Below are positions 1-8,043 of a stretch of DNA of 39,748 nt, piece after piece. The translations under genes were made by a program, and so were the position numbers. Within the stretch, counting starts at the first letter, position 1; each line of letters begins with the position of its first letter. Source of the stretch: Bdellovibrionales bacterium (GTDB taxonomy: Bacteria; Bdellovibrionota; Bdellovibrionia; Bdellovibrionales; UBA1609); the NCBI GenBank assembly GCA_023299885.1, contig JALZUS010000009.1, positions 1-39,748 of the forward strand, given 5' to 3'. The notes under the pieces are model-generated. The model had not been told where the DNA came from. It saw nothing but the letters and a program-made list of their open reading frames with translations, and did no database searches.

Positions 1-888
1 GATTGGACAAACGAGCAGTTAAAAGAAAAAATGTTTCGTTTATCAAAAGCTATACTTCAAAAAAACAATGGTATGGGCCCAGATATTTTAGTGATGTCTG
101 AAGTCGAAAACATCCATGTGCTTGAGCAACTTAATTCTGATTACTTAAGGCAGGCTGGATACAGAGAGCCTGTATTAATTGAAGGGCCAGATAAGCGTGG
201 TATTGATGTAGCAATTTTAAGCCGCTTCCAGTTAGTAGATAAGCCTTTGCTTTCAGACGCTGACCTTTCTGATAATCATATAAGAGTTGATGAGGTAAGA
301 TACGGGCATAATGCAAAACTTCACGAGCTTAAGTTTGTAGAAGGTCTTTATGATTTACCAGCTAAAGAAGTAAGGCCTACGCGCGGTATCCTTGAGGCGA
401 GCTTTAAGTTGCCGCACAATGAAGAGCTAACAGTGCTTGCAGTGCATTTTCCTTCACAGGGGCATCCTCTGGGCTCTAGAAGGCAAGCGATGGACAAAGT
501 TAATAGCATATTAGCCTCTAAGCCAGCTTCAGAAAAAGTAATTACTGCGGGCGACTTTAACATTACTTCTTTAGAACAAAGAGAAAATAACTTTTATTCT
601 GAATGGGCTTCTCAGTGGGATATCTCTCATAAAGTAGGGTGCGGGGAGTGTGAAGGTACTTACTACTATCACAGAAAAACTCAGTGGTCTTTTTTAGATG
701 TAATTATGTTTAGCCAAAATTTACGTTCGGGGAGCATGACTTATGATGCAAGCTCTGTTGAAGTGCCTCATGCATCTACTTTTCAGGTAAACCGCTTTGG
801 GTCTCCATCACGTTTTAATAGTGGTAAATATCCTGATGGTGTTTCTGACCATTGGCCTATTTATGCAGAGCTAAAAATAGCCAATTAA
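1..888 (+). CDS. Endonuclease/exonuclease/phosphatase family protein (3' part; start outside window)
   Basis: The reading frame is open from base 1, so the ATG at 31 is probably internal and the gene begins upstream. Family hallmarks occur in the right order (numbering from ATG 31): the metal-binding glutamate in LVMSEVEN near residue 25, VLAVHFPSQGHPLGSRR near residue 140, AGDFNI near residue 172 (Asp and Asn of the active site) and the C-terminal catalytic SDHWPIYAEL near residue 271. These define the Mg-dependent fold shared by secreted nucleases, DNase I and sphingomyelinase-like phosphodiesterases. The substrate cannot be deduced; a secreted nuclease is plausible but the N-terminus that would carry a signal peptide is missing. 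Transcription ends at the hairpin at 911-938. Confidence 0.88.
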   Translation, partial: DWTNEQLKEKMFRLSKAILQKNNGMGPDILVMSEVENIHVLEQLNSDYLRQAGYREPVLIEGPDKRGIDVAILSRFQLVDKPLLSDADLSDNHIRVDEVRYGHNAKLHELKFVEGLYDLPAKEVRPTRGILEASFKLPHNEELTVLAVHFPSQGHPLGSRRQAMDKVNSILASKPASEKVITAGDFNITSLEQRENNFYSEWASQWDISHKVGCGECEGTYYYHRKTQWSFLDVIMFSQNLRSGSMTYDASSVEVPHASTFQVNRFGSPSRFNSGKYPDGVSDHWPIYAELKIAN

Positions 889-910
889 ACTAAGTAGTTT
901 TTAGGTATAA

Positions 911-938
911 AAAAAGCGAGTTTTGCGACTCGCTTTTT
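911..938. terminator. Bidirectional rho-independent terminator
   Basis: A ten-base stem (AAAAAGCGAG with CTCGCTTTTT, loop TTTTGCGA) is flanked by A and T runs. It can end transcription of the endonuclease gene on the plus strand and of the convergent HiPIP gene on the minus strand. Confidence 0.85.
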
Positions 939-960
939 TATTTTTAATAATTTAAAAAGA

Positions 961-1323
961 TTATGATTTTGCAACCCAGCTGTTGCAGCAGTAAGATTTT
1001 TTTACAATCTTATTTTTAAAAGCAACAAAGAGTTTGCATTCGCCACAGTCGCTGCCTTCGCTAGCTACATAGTATTGGCAGTTACCACAGTTTCCTACGG
1101 GTTTAGATGTAGAGCACTTTGCTACCTTTGCCGCATCATCATACTTAAATACATTGGTCATCATGCTGACTAACTGTTTATCGTCTTTGTCTTTGCCACT
1201 GATATCGATAGCTTTAGAGCAAGTTTCGTCTGCCTTTACGATAGATGAAACTCCAAAAACTCCTACAGCCCCGAGGGTAGCTGTTGTTTTATTAAAAAAA
1301 GACCTTCTGTTAAATTTCTTCAT
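961..1323 (-). CDS. High-potential iron-sulfur protein (HiPIP), Tat-exported
   Basis: This 120-residue protein starts with a twin-arginine signal (RRSFF at residues 6-10, then an Ala/Gly/Val-rich core), as expected for a HiPIP, which folds around a 4Fe-4S cluster before export. The C-terminal half matches the HiPIP pattern: CxxC at C79/C82 (NCGNCQYY), C96 in ECKLF and C113 in CCNSW. HiPIPs are small periplasmic electron carriers. Two cysteines are extra: C93, and C112 in the place where Trp usually precedes the last ligand. The start is supported by AAGGGG about 9 bases upstream. The gene is divergent from the protease at 1561, with 237 AT-rich bases between them in which I see no convincing promoter for this gene. 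Confidence 0.82.
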   Translation of the reverse strand: MKKFNRRSFFNKTTATLGAVGVFGVSSIVKADETCSKAIDISGKDKDDKQLVSMMTNVFKYDDAAKVAKCSTSKPVGNCGNCQYYVASEGSDCGECKLFVAFKNKIVKKSYCCNSWVAKS

Positions 1324-1547
1324 TAGGAACCCCTTATTATTGGTTTATTGTTTAAATATATCCTAAATGAAAACTAAGTGATAATGAAGTTTTATTTTGC
1401 CTGAACTGGTAATAAGCAGAGCCTCAAAGATTAAATATATACCTCATGTAACATAATATAACTTATCTAAAATATTTATGTATAAAACCTTGGCTCTTTT
1501 GAGGTCTATATATCACTACTTTTTTAGATTAATCCCATATGATCCGA

Positions 1548-1553
1548 TAATAT
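1548..1553 (+). promoter_or_regulatory. Possible -10 element of a leaderless protease transcript
   Basis: TAATAT lies eight bases before the protease ATG at 1561, and no Shine-Dalgarno sequence is visible between them. Transcription from this box would begin at or next to the ATG. The -35 region is not convincing, so this is only a candidate. Confidence 0.3.
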
Positions 1554-1560
1554 AGAGTCT

Positions 1561-3126
1561 ATGAAAACAATTAAAATCATTCTTATTTTTGCGGCTATGG
1601 CCTTAGTTTCTACCCTTTATACTAACTGTGATAGCGAATTATCTGGCCTAACAAAGCCATCTGTTTTTGGAGAGCTTCCTGACACAGAGGTTTGTCAAAA
1701 CTTAACCGTAGAGCAATCAGCTATTTACCAAGCTAGTACAAACTTAATTCCAGCATCATTAGGCCTATTTCAAGCTTCAAGTGTAAAATCGGCAGAAAGC
1801 TTAACTGGCGAAATGGCCATACAGATAGATAATGAATGTTTGCAAGAGCACTTAAGTGAATTTAAAGGCAGCACTTCAAAGCTAGTAAAGCGCTTTAGTA
1901 AAAAAATGAAACGTCAGGCCCACACTATTAACTTCAGTAAAGCTTCTAAAAAAGAAAAAAAACTATTTAATAAGATAAGGTCTTTAGGTTGTATTCAGTC
2001 TGTGGCTAAAAACCAAGAGTACAAATTAAGTTCAGTGGCCTCTACTTTTAATGATACTCGAGTACCTTTTCAAAACTATTTAGACTCTATTAATTATGTA
2101 GAGGGTTATGAAGGCTTTTTAAATACAACCCAAGGTATTCAACCTGATGATAAAAAAATTGTTGTGGCAGTTTTAGATGGAGGGTTGCACACAACTCACT
2201 CTGAATTTACTGGGCAGCTTTGGGCTAATAGTAATGGTGAGAATGGTATTAATATCCCAGGATTATCTACCTCAGAGGAGTCTGATATTAGTGATATCTC
2301 CCCTGATTCTCATGGTACGCATATTTCTGGTATGATAGCTGCTCTTCAAAATAACTCTAGTGGTATTGTTGGCGTAGCAGATGGTGCCGTAGAAATAATG
2401 ACAGTTAAAGTATTTAGACCAGATGGAGAAGGCGATGTTACAGCCTCTACGAGTAGTGTTATTGATGGTATTGAATGGGCTGTTAATAATGGAGCCAATA
2501 TAATTAACTTAAGTTTAAGCGCTGAAGTTTCTGGTGGTAATACAGACCCATTATTTGAAAATGCTATTGCCAATGCAGTTAACCAAGGCGTTCTTGTTAT
2601 TGTAGCCGCTGGTAATGGGGTTCCTGCCGGAAGACGCATTACTGAAACAGGTTTTGGCATTATCCCCGCTCGTTACGGTGGTAATTACCAAGGTATCTTA
2701 TCGGTAGGATCTTATGATGTTGTGGATGATGGCCTGAGTTTCTTTAGCCACTATAGTACTCAACATATAGAAATATCGGCGCCAGGAGCTTTTGATGAAA
2801 ACACAGGTCTTTTATCAACAGTTAAGCCTAGTAATAGCGGTATAGAGCAGTACAAACAACTTTCAGGCACCTCACAGTCGGCTCCTCTAGTGGCAGCCGG
2901 TGCTGCTTTATTTATGTCTTTGTTTCAAAAGTATTATGGAGTTTTACCAAGTCCTGCAATTACGGAAATGGCTTTAGTGAATTCTTCTGTTAAAGATGTA
3001 GGCCTTTCATCATTTTTTAAAGACGGTGCACGATTAGATGTAGGAGAGCTTTTTAATTATTCAGTGAATAACTTCTCTCAAATTGCAGAAGCTTACGGGG
3101 TAGATTCAAGTGGGTTATGCTTTTAA
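1561..3126 (+). CDS. Subtilisin-like serine protease (S8 family), exported
   Basis: This 521-residue protein has a full S8 catalytic set: Asp206 in VAVLDGG, His251 in DSHGTHISG, oxyanion Asn352 in VAAGNG and Ser438 in SGTSQSAP. An N-terminal hydrophobic segment (residues 4-20) followed by Cys23 looks like a signal peptide, possibly a lipoprotein signal with a poor lipobox (YTNC). Residues 85-165 form a charged region ahead of the catalytic domain that could be an inhibitor-type propeptide. Secreted subtilases are common in predatory and scavenging bacteria. The gene stands alone on its strand, and its last four bases overlap the end of the convergent gene at 3123-3401. No Shine-Dalgarno is visible before the ATG. 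Confidence 0.92.
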   Translation: MKTIKIILIFAAMALVSTLYTNCDSELSGLTKPSVFGELPDTEVCQNLTVEQSAIYQASTNLIPASLGLFQASSVKSAESLTGEMAIQIDNECLQEHLSEFKGSTSKLVKRFSKKMKRQAHTINFSKASKKEKKLFNKIRSLGCIQSVAKNQEYKLSSVASTFNDTRVPFQNYLDSINYVEGYEGFLNTTQGIQPDDKKIVVAVLDGGLHTTHSEFTGQLWANSNGENGINIPGLSTSEESDISDISPDSHGTHISGMIAALQNNSSGIVGVADGAVEIMTVKVFRPDGEGDVTASTSSVIDGIEWAVNNGANIINLSLSAEVSGGNTDPLFENAIANAVNQGVLVIVAAGNGVPAGRRITETGFGIIPARYGGNYQGILSVGSYDVVDDGLSFFSHYSTQHIEISAPGAFDENTGLLSTVKPSNSGIEQYKQLSGTSQSAPLVAAGAALFMSLFQKYYGVLPSPAITEMALVNSSVKDVGLSSFFKDGARLDVGELFNYSVNNFSQIAEAYGVDSSGLCF

Positions 3127-3401
3127 TAAAAGCTTATTAGCGATTGCGATTGAATTACAATCTTATTAGTAAAAGTACTATATTCTTTTGCAATGCTAGT
3201 TTTAAGGCCCTCTAGATTGGCGGCTTCAACAAAAGTTTGATTTAAGTTTCGGGTAGTTTTTAAAATAGACGATTTATTCTCATTAAATTTCTCTTCACTT
3301 ATATACAAATCAACAGCGAGGTTTTCGCCAGTAAAAGCTGGGCCAGTCTCCCCGGCCTCTTTATATCCTACTGAAATATTTTGTCTAAAAATAAGTGTCA
3401 T
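3123..3401 (-). CDS. Small protein of unknown function downstream of apt
   Basis: This 92-residue protein starts ten bases after the apt stop, on the same strand, with AAGG upstream of its ATG. It has no signal peptide or membrane segment. The pattern FRQNISVGYK, then NLAVDLYISEEKF, then LNQTF is loosely reminiscent of the 6-pyruvoyl-tetrahydropterin synthase/QueD fold. However, the zinc-binding histidines of that family are absent, so I do not assign a function. It is probably the last gene of the bamB-apt operon, and its stop overlaps the end of the convergent protease gene. Confidence 0.6.
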   Translation of the reverse strand: MTLIFRQNISVGYKEAGETGPAFTGENLAVDLYISEEKFNENKSSILKTTRNLNQTFVEAANLEGLKTSIAKEYSTFTNKIVIQSQSLISFY

Positions 3402-3411
3402 GCTTTAAGCC

Positions 3412-3927
3412 TTATGATTTTATTAAAGAAAATACAGGCGTATTGAGTTTATCTATACCTTTTAAGAAGCTCACCTCAATAACAAAAAGGGTTTTTATTA
3501 CCTTAGCTCCTGTCATTTTACATAAGGCTTCGGCGGCCTGTGCGGTGCCTCCTGTTGCAAGCACATCATCAACCAAAATAGCCTTTGAGTCGCTGCTTAG
3601 GTCATCCTTGTGGATCTGTAGTTCATCCTGGCCATATTCTAAATCATATTTATAGCTGTATATGGGCCTGGGCAATTTGCCTGGCTTTCTTATGAGAACT
3701 AATGGCTTATTAAGCTTTAATGCAATAGCTGAAGCCAGTATGAAGCCCCGGCTTTCTATGCCGACAATATGTGAAGCCTCTTTAGGTATTTTTTGAGTTA
3801 GCTGGTCTATTAAAAAAGCAAAAGCCTTTGGATCACTAAAACTAGAAGTGAGGTCTTTAAATAAAATGCCAGGCTTGGGGAAGTCTGGCACATCTGTAAT
3901 AGTTGATTTAAAAGCTTCTAAATTCAT
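3412..3927 (-). CDS. apt: Adenine phosphoribosyltransferase
   Basis: At 171 residues this matches the usual APRT length. It converts adenine and PRPP to AMP in cytoplasmic purine salvage. The start has the family signature DFPKPGILFKD (residues 15-25), VGIESRGF occurs near residue 55, and the PRPP-binding loop is ILVDDVLATGGTA (residues 117-129). The ATG overlaps the stop of the upstream exported-protein gene by four bases (ATGA), so translation is probably coupled. Its position behind bamB looks like operon co-location and not a functional tie. Confidence 0.95.
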   Translation of the reverse strand: MNLEAFKSTITDVPDFPKPGILFKDLTSSFSDPKAFAFLIDQLTQKIPKEASHIVGIESRGFILASAIALKLNKPLVLIRKPGKLPRPIYSYKYDLEYGQDELQIHKDDLSSDSKAILVDDVLATGGTAQAAEALCKMTGAKVIKTLFVIEVSFLKGIDKLNTPVFSLIKS

Positions 3928-4289
3928 CGTTTAAGCTTTTCAAATCCATACTCTATGGCTTTGTCTAAGTCCGCTTCTGAAATTTCGTAAATATTGATAT
4001 AGCCAGTGTGATTACCGCAAACAGTGGCTCTCATTTTACCATCATGTTTTCGTTCTTTTGCTATAACTTTAATATCATTAAGCTGTTTAGACATCTCATC
4101 CAATGTAAACCCTGTGTCTGCATGGCATTGCAAGCTGCCATCTTTCTTATAAACTTTTATAGTTTTTGCCATAGGGGCCTCAGTCTTTATATCTGTTGAT
4201 TTATTATCAATGGGCTTTGATGAAAAAGCTGTGCAAAATACAAACAAAGCCGGCAGTAGTATAATTAAAAAATTGTTTGTTTGTTTCAT
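3924..4289 (-). CDS. Small exported protein of unknown function
   Basis: This 121-residue protein has a hydrophobic N-terminus (residues 6-23) that reads as a signal peptide. VFC19 is not a proper lipobox, so cleavage in the AFSS region is as likely as lipidation. The mature part has two conserved-looking cysteine contexts, GSLQCHADTG near residue 52 and ATVCGNHTGYINIYEI near residue 90, which could form a disulfide in the periplasm. It sits four bases after bamB and overlaps apt by four bases, so it is co-transcribed with both. I do not recognise a named family. Confidence 0.72.
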   Translation of the reverse strand: MKQTNNFLIILLPALFVFCTAFSSKPIDNKSTDIKTEAPMAKTIKVYKKDGSLQCHADTGFTLDEMSKQLNDIKVIAKERKHDGKMRATVCGNHTGYINIYEISEADLDKAIEYGFEKLKR

Positions 4290-4293
4290 AATT

Positions 4294-5415
4294 CTACCAA
4301 CTCAATTCTTTTTCTTTTTTAACTTTTAAAGAGTATATTTTTGCGCTTTTAGATGCTGCAAAAATATTAGATTCTTCATCAATAATAAGGTCAGCAATTA
4401 TGCCTAATCCTGTAGAATATTTACTATAAGATTTATCGCTAAGGTTTAAGTTTACAATAGATCCTTGGGTTTCTGTAAAAAGAAGATGGTCATCATTAAT
4501 AACAGGTTTTGTAGTAACACCTTTTTTTGTTTTATAAAGGCTAACTACTTCTTTCCCTGTTTTTTTATTAGCAGATAAGACCTCGCCTTTGTCATTAGAA
4601 AAGTAAATTCGATCACCTTTAATGCTAGCTCCATAGCCTCCGCCTGCTTCTGTAGACCACAAAGTTTTTCCGTTAGTGGCGTTTAGGGCATAAAGGTTTC
4701 CATCATAACTATTTATATAAAGGCTTCCTTCACTTAATAATGGAGTAGCATCTAAATCATTTAATTTTATGTTTTTATTAAGCTGTGTTTTCCAAGCGAC
4801 AAGCCCATCAGATTTTTTTATAGCAATTAAATAGCCATCACTAGTTCCGACAAATGCGAAGTTGTTGTTAGTGACTGGCTGTGTTCCGCCTAGCATATTA
4901 ATAGCATTACTTTCTGAGCGATGTGTATAGGTCCACGCTTTTGAGCCATCTTTTTTGTTGATCGCGTATAGCTGGTCCTTATATGTAAAGACATAAAGTA
5001 TGTCAGAATCAATATTAGAATGAGGCATGCTTTGGTGATTAAAAGCTACAGACCAGTTTGTCTCACCTGAAGTTAGCTTTACAGAATACAGCTTACCTTG
5101 AGTCGATACATAATAAGCATTTTCTGAATCCACTGAAAGCCCGCTCGCCCCGCCTTTATGATGATTAGACCAAACTAGTTTGCCAGTTTTTTTATTGTAA
5201 GCATTCACAGAGTTAGTTGTGTTTGCATAGACAACAATTGGGCCGGCAGAAACAACAGAAGATAAAGAACCGGATACATCTAAGCTGGCTCCTCTATCTA
5301 AAACCATTTTTTGAGTATTATTAGACCAGCCTAACTTTAAAGGCACAGAATTATTTGTGCTTAAGCTGGCGCATGCTGATAAAAAACAAATGCTTGTAGC
5401 TAAGAGTAATTTCAT
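4294..5415 (-). CDS. bamB: Outer-membrane assembly lipoprotein BamB (PQQ-like beta-propeller)
   Basis: This 373-residue protein begins with a clear lipoprotein signal (LSAC, Cys15). The rest consists of propeller-blade repeats of the form G.LY.L....G...W, for example KLVWSNHHKG, GETNWSVAF, GSKAWTYTH, GLVAWKTQL and GKTLWSTEAG. BamB is the periplasmic scaffold lipoprotein of the BAM complex that inserts beta-barrel proteins into the outer membrane. Its ATG shares one base with the stop of the upstream YfgM-like gene (TAATG). The yfgM-bamB pairing is the same as in gammaproteobacteria and strengthens both assignments. Confidence 0.9.
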   Translation of the reverse strand: MKLLLATSICFLSACASLSTNNSVPLKLGWSNNTQKMVLDRGASLDVSGSLSSVVSAGPIVVYANTTNSVNAYNKKTGKLVWSNHHKGGASGLSVDSENAYYVSTQGKLYSVKLTSGETNWSVAFNHQSMPHSNIDSDILYVFTYKDQLYAINKKDGSKAWTYTHRSESNAINMLGGTQPVTNNNFAFVGTSDGYLIAIKKSDGLVAWKTQLNKNIKLNDLDATPLLSEGSLYINSYDGNLYALNATNGKTLWSTEAGGGYGASIKGDRIYFSNDKGEVLSANKKTGKEVVSLYKTKKGVTTKPVINDDHLLFTETQGSIVNLNLSDKSYSKYSTGLGIIADLIIDEESNIFAASKSAKIYSLKVKKEKELSW

Positions 5416-6170
5416 TATTGAGAGAACTCATACCAGTTAGTAAAAGAATTAGCCGTATCAGCAGATGCTGTTTTAGGGTGATCTTTTAATAGTTTATCAA
5501 AAACTTTCTTAGCGTCTTCTTTTTTATCTAATTTAACTAAAGCTAAGCCTTTGTTTTCCAAGGCTTGCGGAAAAAGGTAGCTTAGTTTCTTTGAGCTTAA
5601 AACTTTATCAAAAGAGCTAATGGCTGTGTCATAATTGCCTGCATCCATTTCAGTTACAGCTAGTTGGTATTGAGCTAAACCTTTTAAAAGTTGTGATTTA
5701 GAATTAGCTTTTAAAGTGTCTTCTAGTGATTTTTTAGCTTCTGCTATTTTTCCACCCTGGCTATAAATACTTGCAAGGTTAAGGCTGGCATAGGCTGCTG
5801 GCATTCCTTTGCTTGTTGAAGCTACTTTGTTGTAGCCAGCAATAATATCTTTATATTTTGTTTCCCACTCAGCGGCATCGACTTCTTTTTTAGGTTCAGT
5901 GAGTTGTTGAAAATAATTTGTCTGCCTTTCAGCATCAATGATCTTTTGATGAGCTTTAGTTACAGGAAACAATGAAGCCGCTGCTTTATCTAACTTTTTA
6001 TCGTTCATAGAGCTGAAACCTACCCAAACAAGTCCTAAAACGACAAAAGCCACAAAAAGCTTAAAAAACATTGAACCTTTTGATTCTAAAAATTTCCCAA
6101 ACTTTTCCATGTTTTGCATAAAAGCTTCTGCTTCTTTTGCTGCTGGATCTATTTTTTTATTTTTTGCCAT
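5415..6170 (-). CDS. YfgM-like TPR membrane protein
   Basis: This 251-residue protein has a charged cytoplasmic N-terminus, a single transmembrane helix (about residues 35-53) and a TPR-like periplasmic domain. The helical repeats are clearest near residues 120-230 (AYASLNLASIY, AQYQLAVTEMDAGNYDTA, LENKGLALVKLDKKEDA). This architecture and the adjacent bamB match YfgM, an ancillary subunit near SecYEG that helps periplasmic chaperones receive exported proteins. The coupled downstream gene is bamB; upstream, 63 bases separate it from leucine dehydrogenase on the same strand. Confidence 0.8.
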   Translation of the reverse strand: MAKNKKIDPAAKEAEAFMQNMEKFGKFLESKGSMFFKLFVAFVVLGLVWVGFSSMNDKKLDKAAASLFPVTKAHQKIIDAERQTNYFQQLTEPKKEVDAAEWETKYKDIIAGYNKVASTSKGMPAAYASLNLASIYSQGGKIAEAKKSLEDTLKANSKSQLLKGLAQYQLAVTEMDAGNYDTAISSFDKVLSSKKLSYLFPQALENKGLALVKLDKKEDAKKVFDKLLKDHPKTASADTANSFTNWYEFSQ

Positions 6171-6233
6171 TCTACTAATTCCTTTGTCTATTAATTCTTA
6201 ATATATCCTAGGCCTGTATGTTTGCCTAAATAT

Positions 6234-7352
6234 TTATTTCTGTCTTGATGTCATCTCTTTAAGTGTAGAAAAGGGGCGCGAAGTCCTACCGTGGTGGTGA
6301 GTTCTTAGTTTGCCAATCATACTTATTCTTTTTTCAGCCATTTTATTGGCTGCTATATGAGTAGCTACTCCCTCTTCTTCAGCAATCTTATAAACATGCA
6401 TAAGGTTGTCGTAAACTTGTACGGTTTTATCAAAAGCTCTATCTGAAGAATAGCCTTCAAGCTCAACAAAAACATTCATAAGCCCACCAGCATTAATAAC
6501 ATAATCAGGAGCGTATAAAATATTAAGCTCTCTTAAGGCGTCACCATGTCTAGACTCAGCCAATTGGTTGTTAGCGCCGCCCGCAACCACGCTACACTTT
6601 AAGCCTTCTATGCTTTTGTCATTAATGGCTGCGCCTAGCGCACAAGGAGCAAATACATCACAATCTGCTGTCATGATTTTATCTGGGTCCATAGTTTTTG
6701 CATTATACTTATCAGCCATTAATTTCACTTTATCTTTATCGATATCAGCAACAATAAGTTCAGCACCTTCTTTATGTAAAAATTCACAAAGATGTGAGCC
6801 TACATTGCCAAGGCCTTGAACCGCTACTTTTAAACCTTTAACAGAGTCCACGCCTAATCTTTGTTTTACAGAAGCCTTAACTCCCATAAAGGTTCCGTGG
6901 GCTGTGTAGGGGCTTGGGTCTCCAGAGCCACCAAAAGCTTTTGGTATGCCTGTCACATAAGGCGTTTCCATGAAAATATATTCCATGTCATTCACTGTAG
7001 TTCCAACATCTTCTGCTGTAATATAGCGTCCGTTTAAAGAGTTGATAAAAGTTCCGAAGGCTCTGAAAAGTCCTTCTGTTTTTTGAGTTTTAGGATCACC
7101 AATAATAACAGCTTTACCGCCACCTAAGTTAAGGCCAGCTGCAGATGCTTTATAAGTCATTCCTTTTGAAAGTCTTAAAACATCAATAAGTGCTTCTTCT
7201 TCTGTTTTGTAGTTCCACATTCTTGTGCCACCAAGTGCCGGACCCAATGATGTGTTGTGAATTCCAATTATAGCTTTTAAGCCAGTGTCTTTATCTCTGC
7301 AAAAAACAACCTGCTCATGCTCTCCATATTTATCTATAAGCTCAAATGACAT
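6234..7352 (-). CDS. Leucine dehydrogenase (Glu/Leu/Phe/Val dehydrogenase family)
   Basis: This 372-residue NAD-dependent amino acid dehydrogenase would interconvert leucine, valine or isoleucine and their 2-oxo acids. It follows Bacillus leucine dehydrogenase over its length: GPALGGTRMW (residues 37-46), substrate and catalytic lysines K68 and K80 (KGMTYK, LNLGGGK), NGRYITAEDVGTT, the Rossmann glycine motif QGLGNVG near residue 194 and APDYVINAGG near residue 280. The last 25 residues are a divergent His/Arg-rich tail. GGAG precedes the ATG at good distance. An organism living on prey or environmental protein would use it for amino acid catabolism or branched-chain fatty acid precursors; that is inference. 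Substrate range within the family is not decided by sequence alone. Confidence 0.9.
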   Translation of the reverse strand: MSFELIDKYGEHEQVVFCRDKDTGLKAIIGIHNTSLGPALGGTRMWNYKTEEEALIDVLRLSKGMTYKASAAGLNLGGGKAVIIGDPKTQKTEGLFRAFGTFINSLNGRYITAEDVGTTVNDMEYIFMETPYVTGIPKAFGGSGDPSPYTAHGTFMGVKASVKQRLGVDSVKGLKVAVQGLGNVGSHLCEFLHKEGAELIVADIDKDKVKLMADKYNAKTMDPDKIMTADCDVFAPCALGAAINDKSIEGLKCSVVAGGANNQLAESRHGDALRELNILYAPDYVINAGGLMNVFVELEGYSSDRAFDKTVQVYDNLMHVYKIAEEEGVATHIAANKMAEKRISMIGKLRTHHHGRTSRPFSTLKEMTSRQK

Positions 7353-7430
7353 GCTTACTCCGCTTTCGTAGATGGCCTAGTGGGCCATTATTCTTTTTGT
7401 TTAGTAAGCTTAAAGTAGGCCCTATAAAGG

Positions 7431-7456
7431 AGCAAGCTCTAAAAAGAGGGCTTGCT
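7431..7456. other. Inverted repeat between the DUF493 gene and leucine dehydrogenase
   Basis: AGCAAG..CTCT and AGAG..CTTGCT form an imperfect stem with a two-base bulge in the 189-base gap upstream of the dehydrogenase. There is no good T tract on either side, so it may be a weak terminator of the DUF493 gene or a leader structure. The rest of the gap holds nothing I recognise. Confidence 0.35.
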
Positions 7457-7541
7457 CTGTTATTGCACAAAGTTTGTGCTTGAAAGGTTTTTTAATATTT
7501 TTGATTGTTTAAATTAGTAGCTTTAAGTCTTAAAATTCAAC

Positions 7542-7829
7542 TTAAAGAGCTAAAAGGCCGTCTATGCTTTTAGCCATATCATAAACCTGTAATACGGCAT
7601 CAGCAGACTCCATAACAAGTGAAACAGTAAAGCTTATATACTTCCCTTTTTTAGAAAAATTAAGCTTTAGATTCTCGTAAGGAAACAGGCTTCTGACTTC
7701 ATTTTCTTTTTCATGAGGAACTATGAATTTAAAAGTGTATTCTGTGGGCCATTTGTAGGTGTGGTCGAGTAAAGCTTTTGCTTTGTCTACATTTTCTTGA
7801 TCAGTATCTTTTGATTTATCTTTACTCAT
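7542..7829 (-). CDS. DUF493/YbeD-family protein
   Basis: This 95-residue cytoplasmic protein fits the DUF493 (YbeD-like) pattern: YKWPTEYTFKFIV near residue 25, SKKGKYISFTVSLVMES near residue 59 and a C-terminal IDGLLAL. The family has an ACT-like ferredoxin fold; its role is not established in general. The ribosome-binding site is weak. It is divergent from the plus-strand ORF at 7971, with 141 bases between them. Confidence 0.82.
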   Translation of the reverse strand: MSKDKSKDTDQENVDKAKALLDHTYKWPTEYTFKFIVPHEKENEVRSLFPYENLKLNFSKKGKYISFTVSLVMESADAVLQVYDMAKSIDGLLAL

Positions 7830-7970
7830 TATTAGGACCGTACTTCTTGTTGATTTACATATACTTTTTTCAATACTACATCAGAAAAGCTCTATTGTCC
7901 TCTTAATGTAAAAAAGTGCTTGAAATAATATCAAAATACGACAACTTTAGAGGCTAAAGAGGCCCAAATC

Positions 7971-8042
7971 ATGAAGAGTAAATATATTATTGGCTTATTA
8001 GTTTTAGGCTTAGTGGCCATTATAGTTTATGGGTTGGTGTAA
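7971..8042 (+). CDS. Possible 23-residue single-TM protein upstream of yceD
   Basis: ATG at 7971 opens a 24-codon frame encoding MKSKYI followed by an unbroken hydrophobic helix (Ile, Leu, Val, Ala, Gly) and ending YGLV. AAAGAGG about eight bases upstream is a good ribosome-binding site. The stop (8040-8042) lies one base before the likely yceD ATG (8044), which has no ribosome-binding site of its own, so translational coupling is possible. It resembles tiny bacterial membrane proteins or leader peptides. No homologue can be claimed from reading alone. Confidence 0.5.
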   Translation: MKSKYIIGLLVLGLVAIIVYGLV

Positions 8043-8043
8043 C

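Noticed and set aside
2346-2660. 104-codon minus-strand frame inside the protease gene
   Set aside because: It lies entirely within the conserved catalytic domain of the subtilase and has no ribosome-binding site or family features.
3123-3401. QueD / 6-pyruvoyl-tetrahydropterin synthase
   Set aside because: The strand pattern is suggestive but the zinc-binding histidines are absent and the protein is short.
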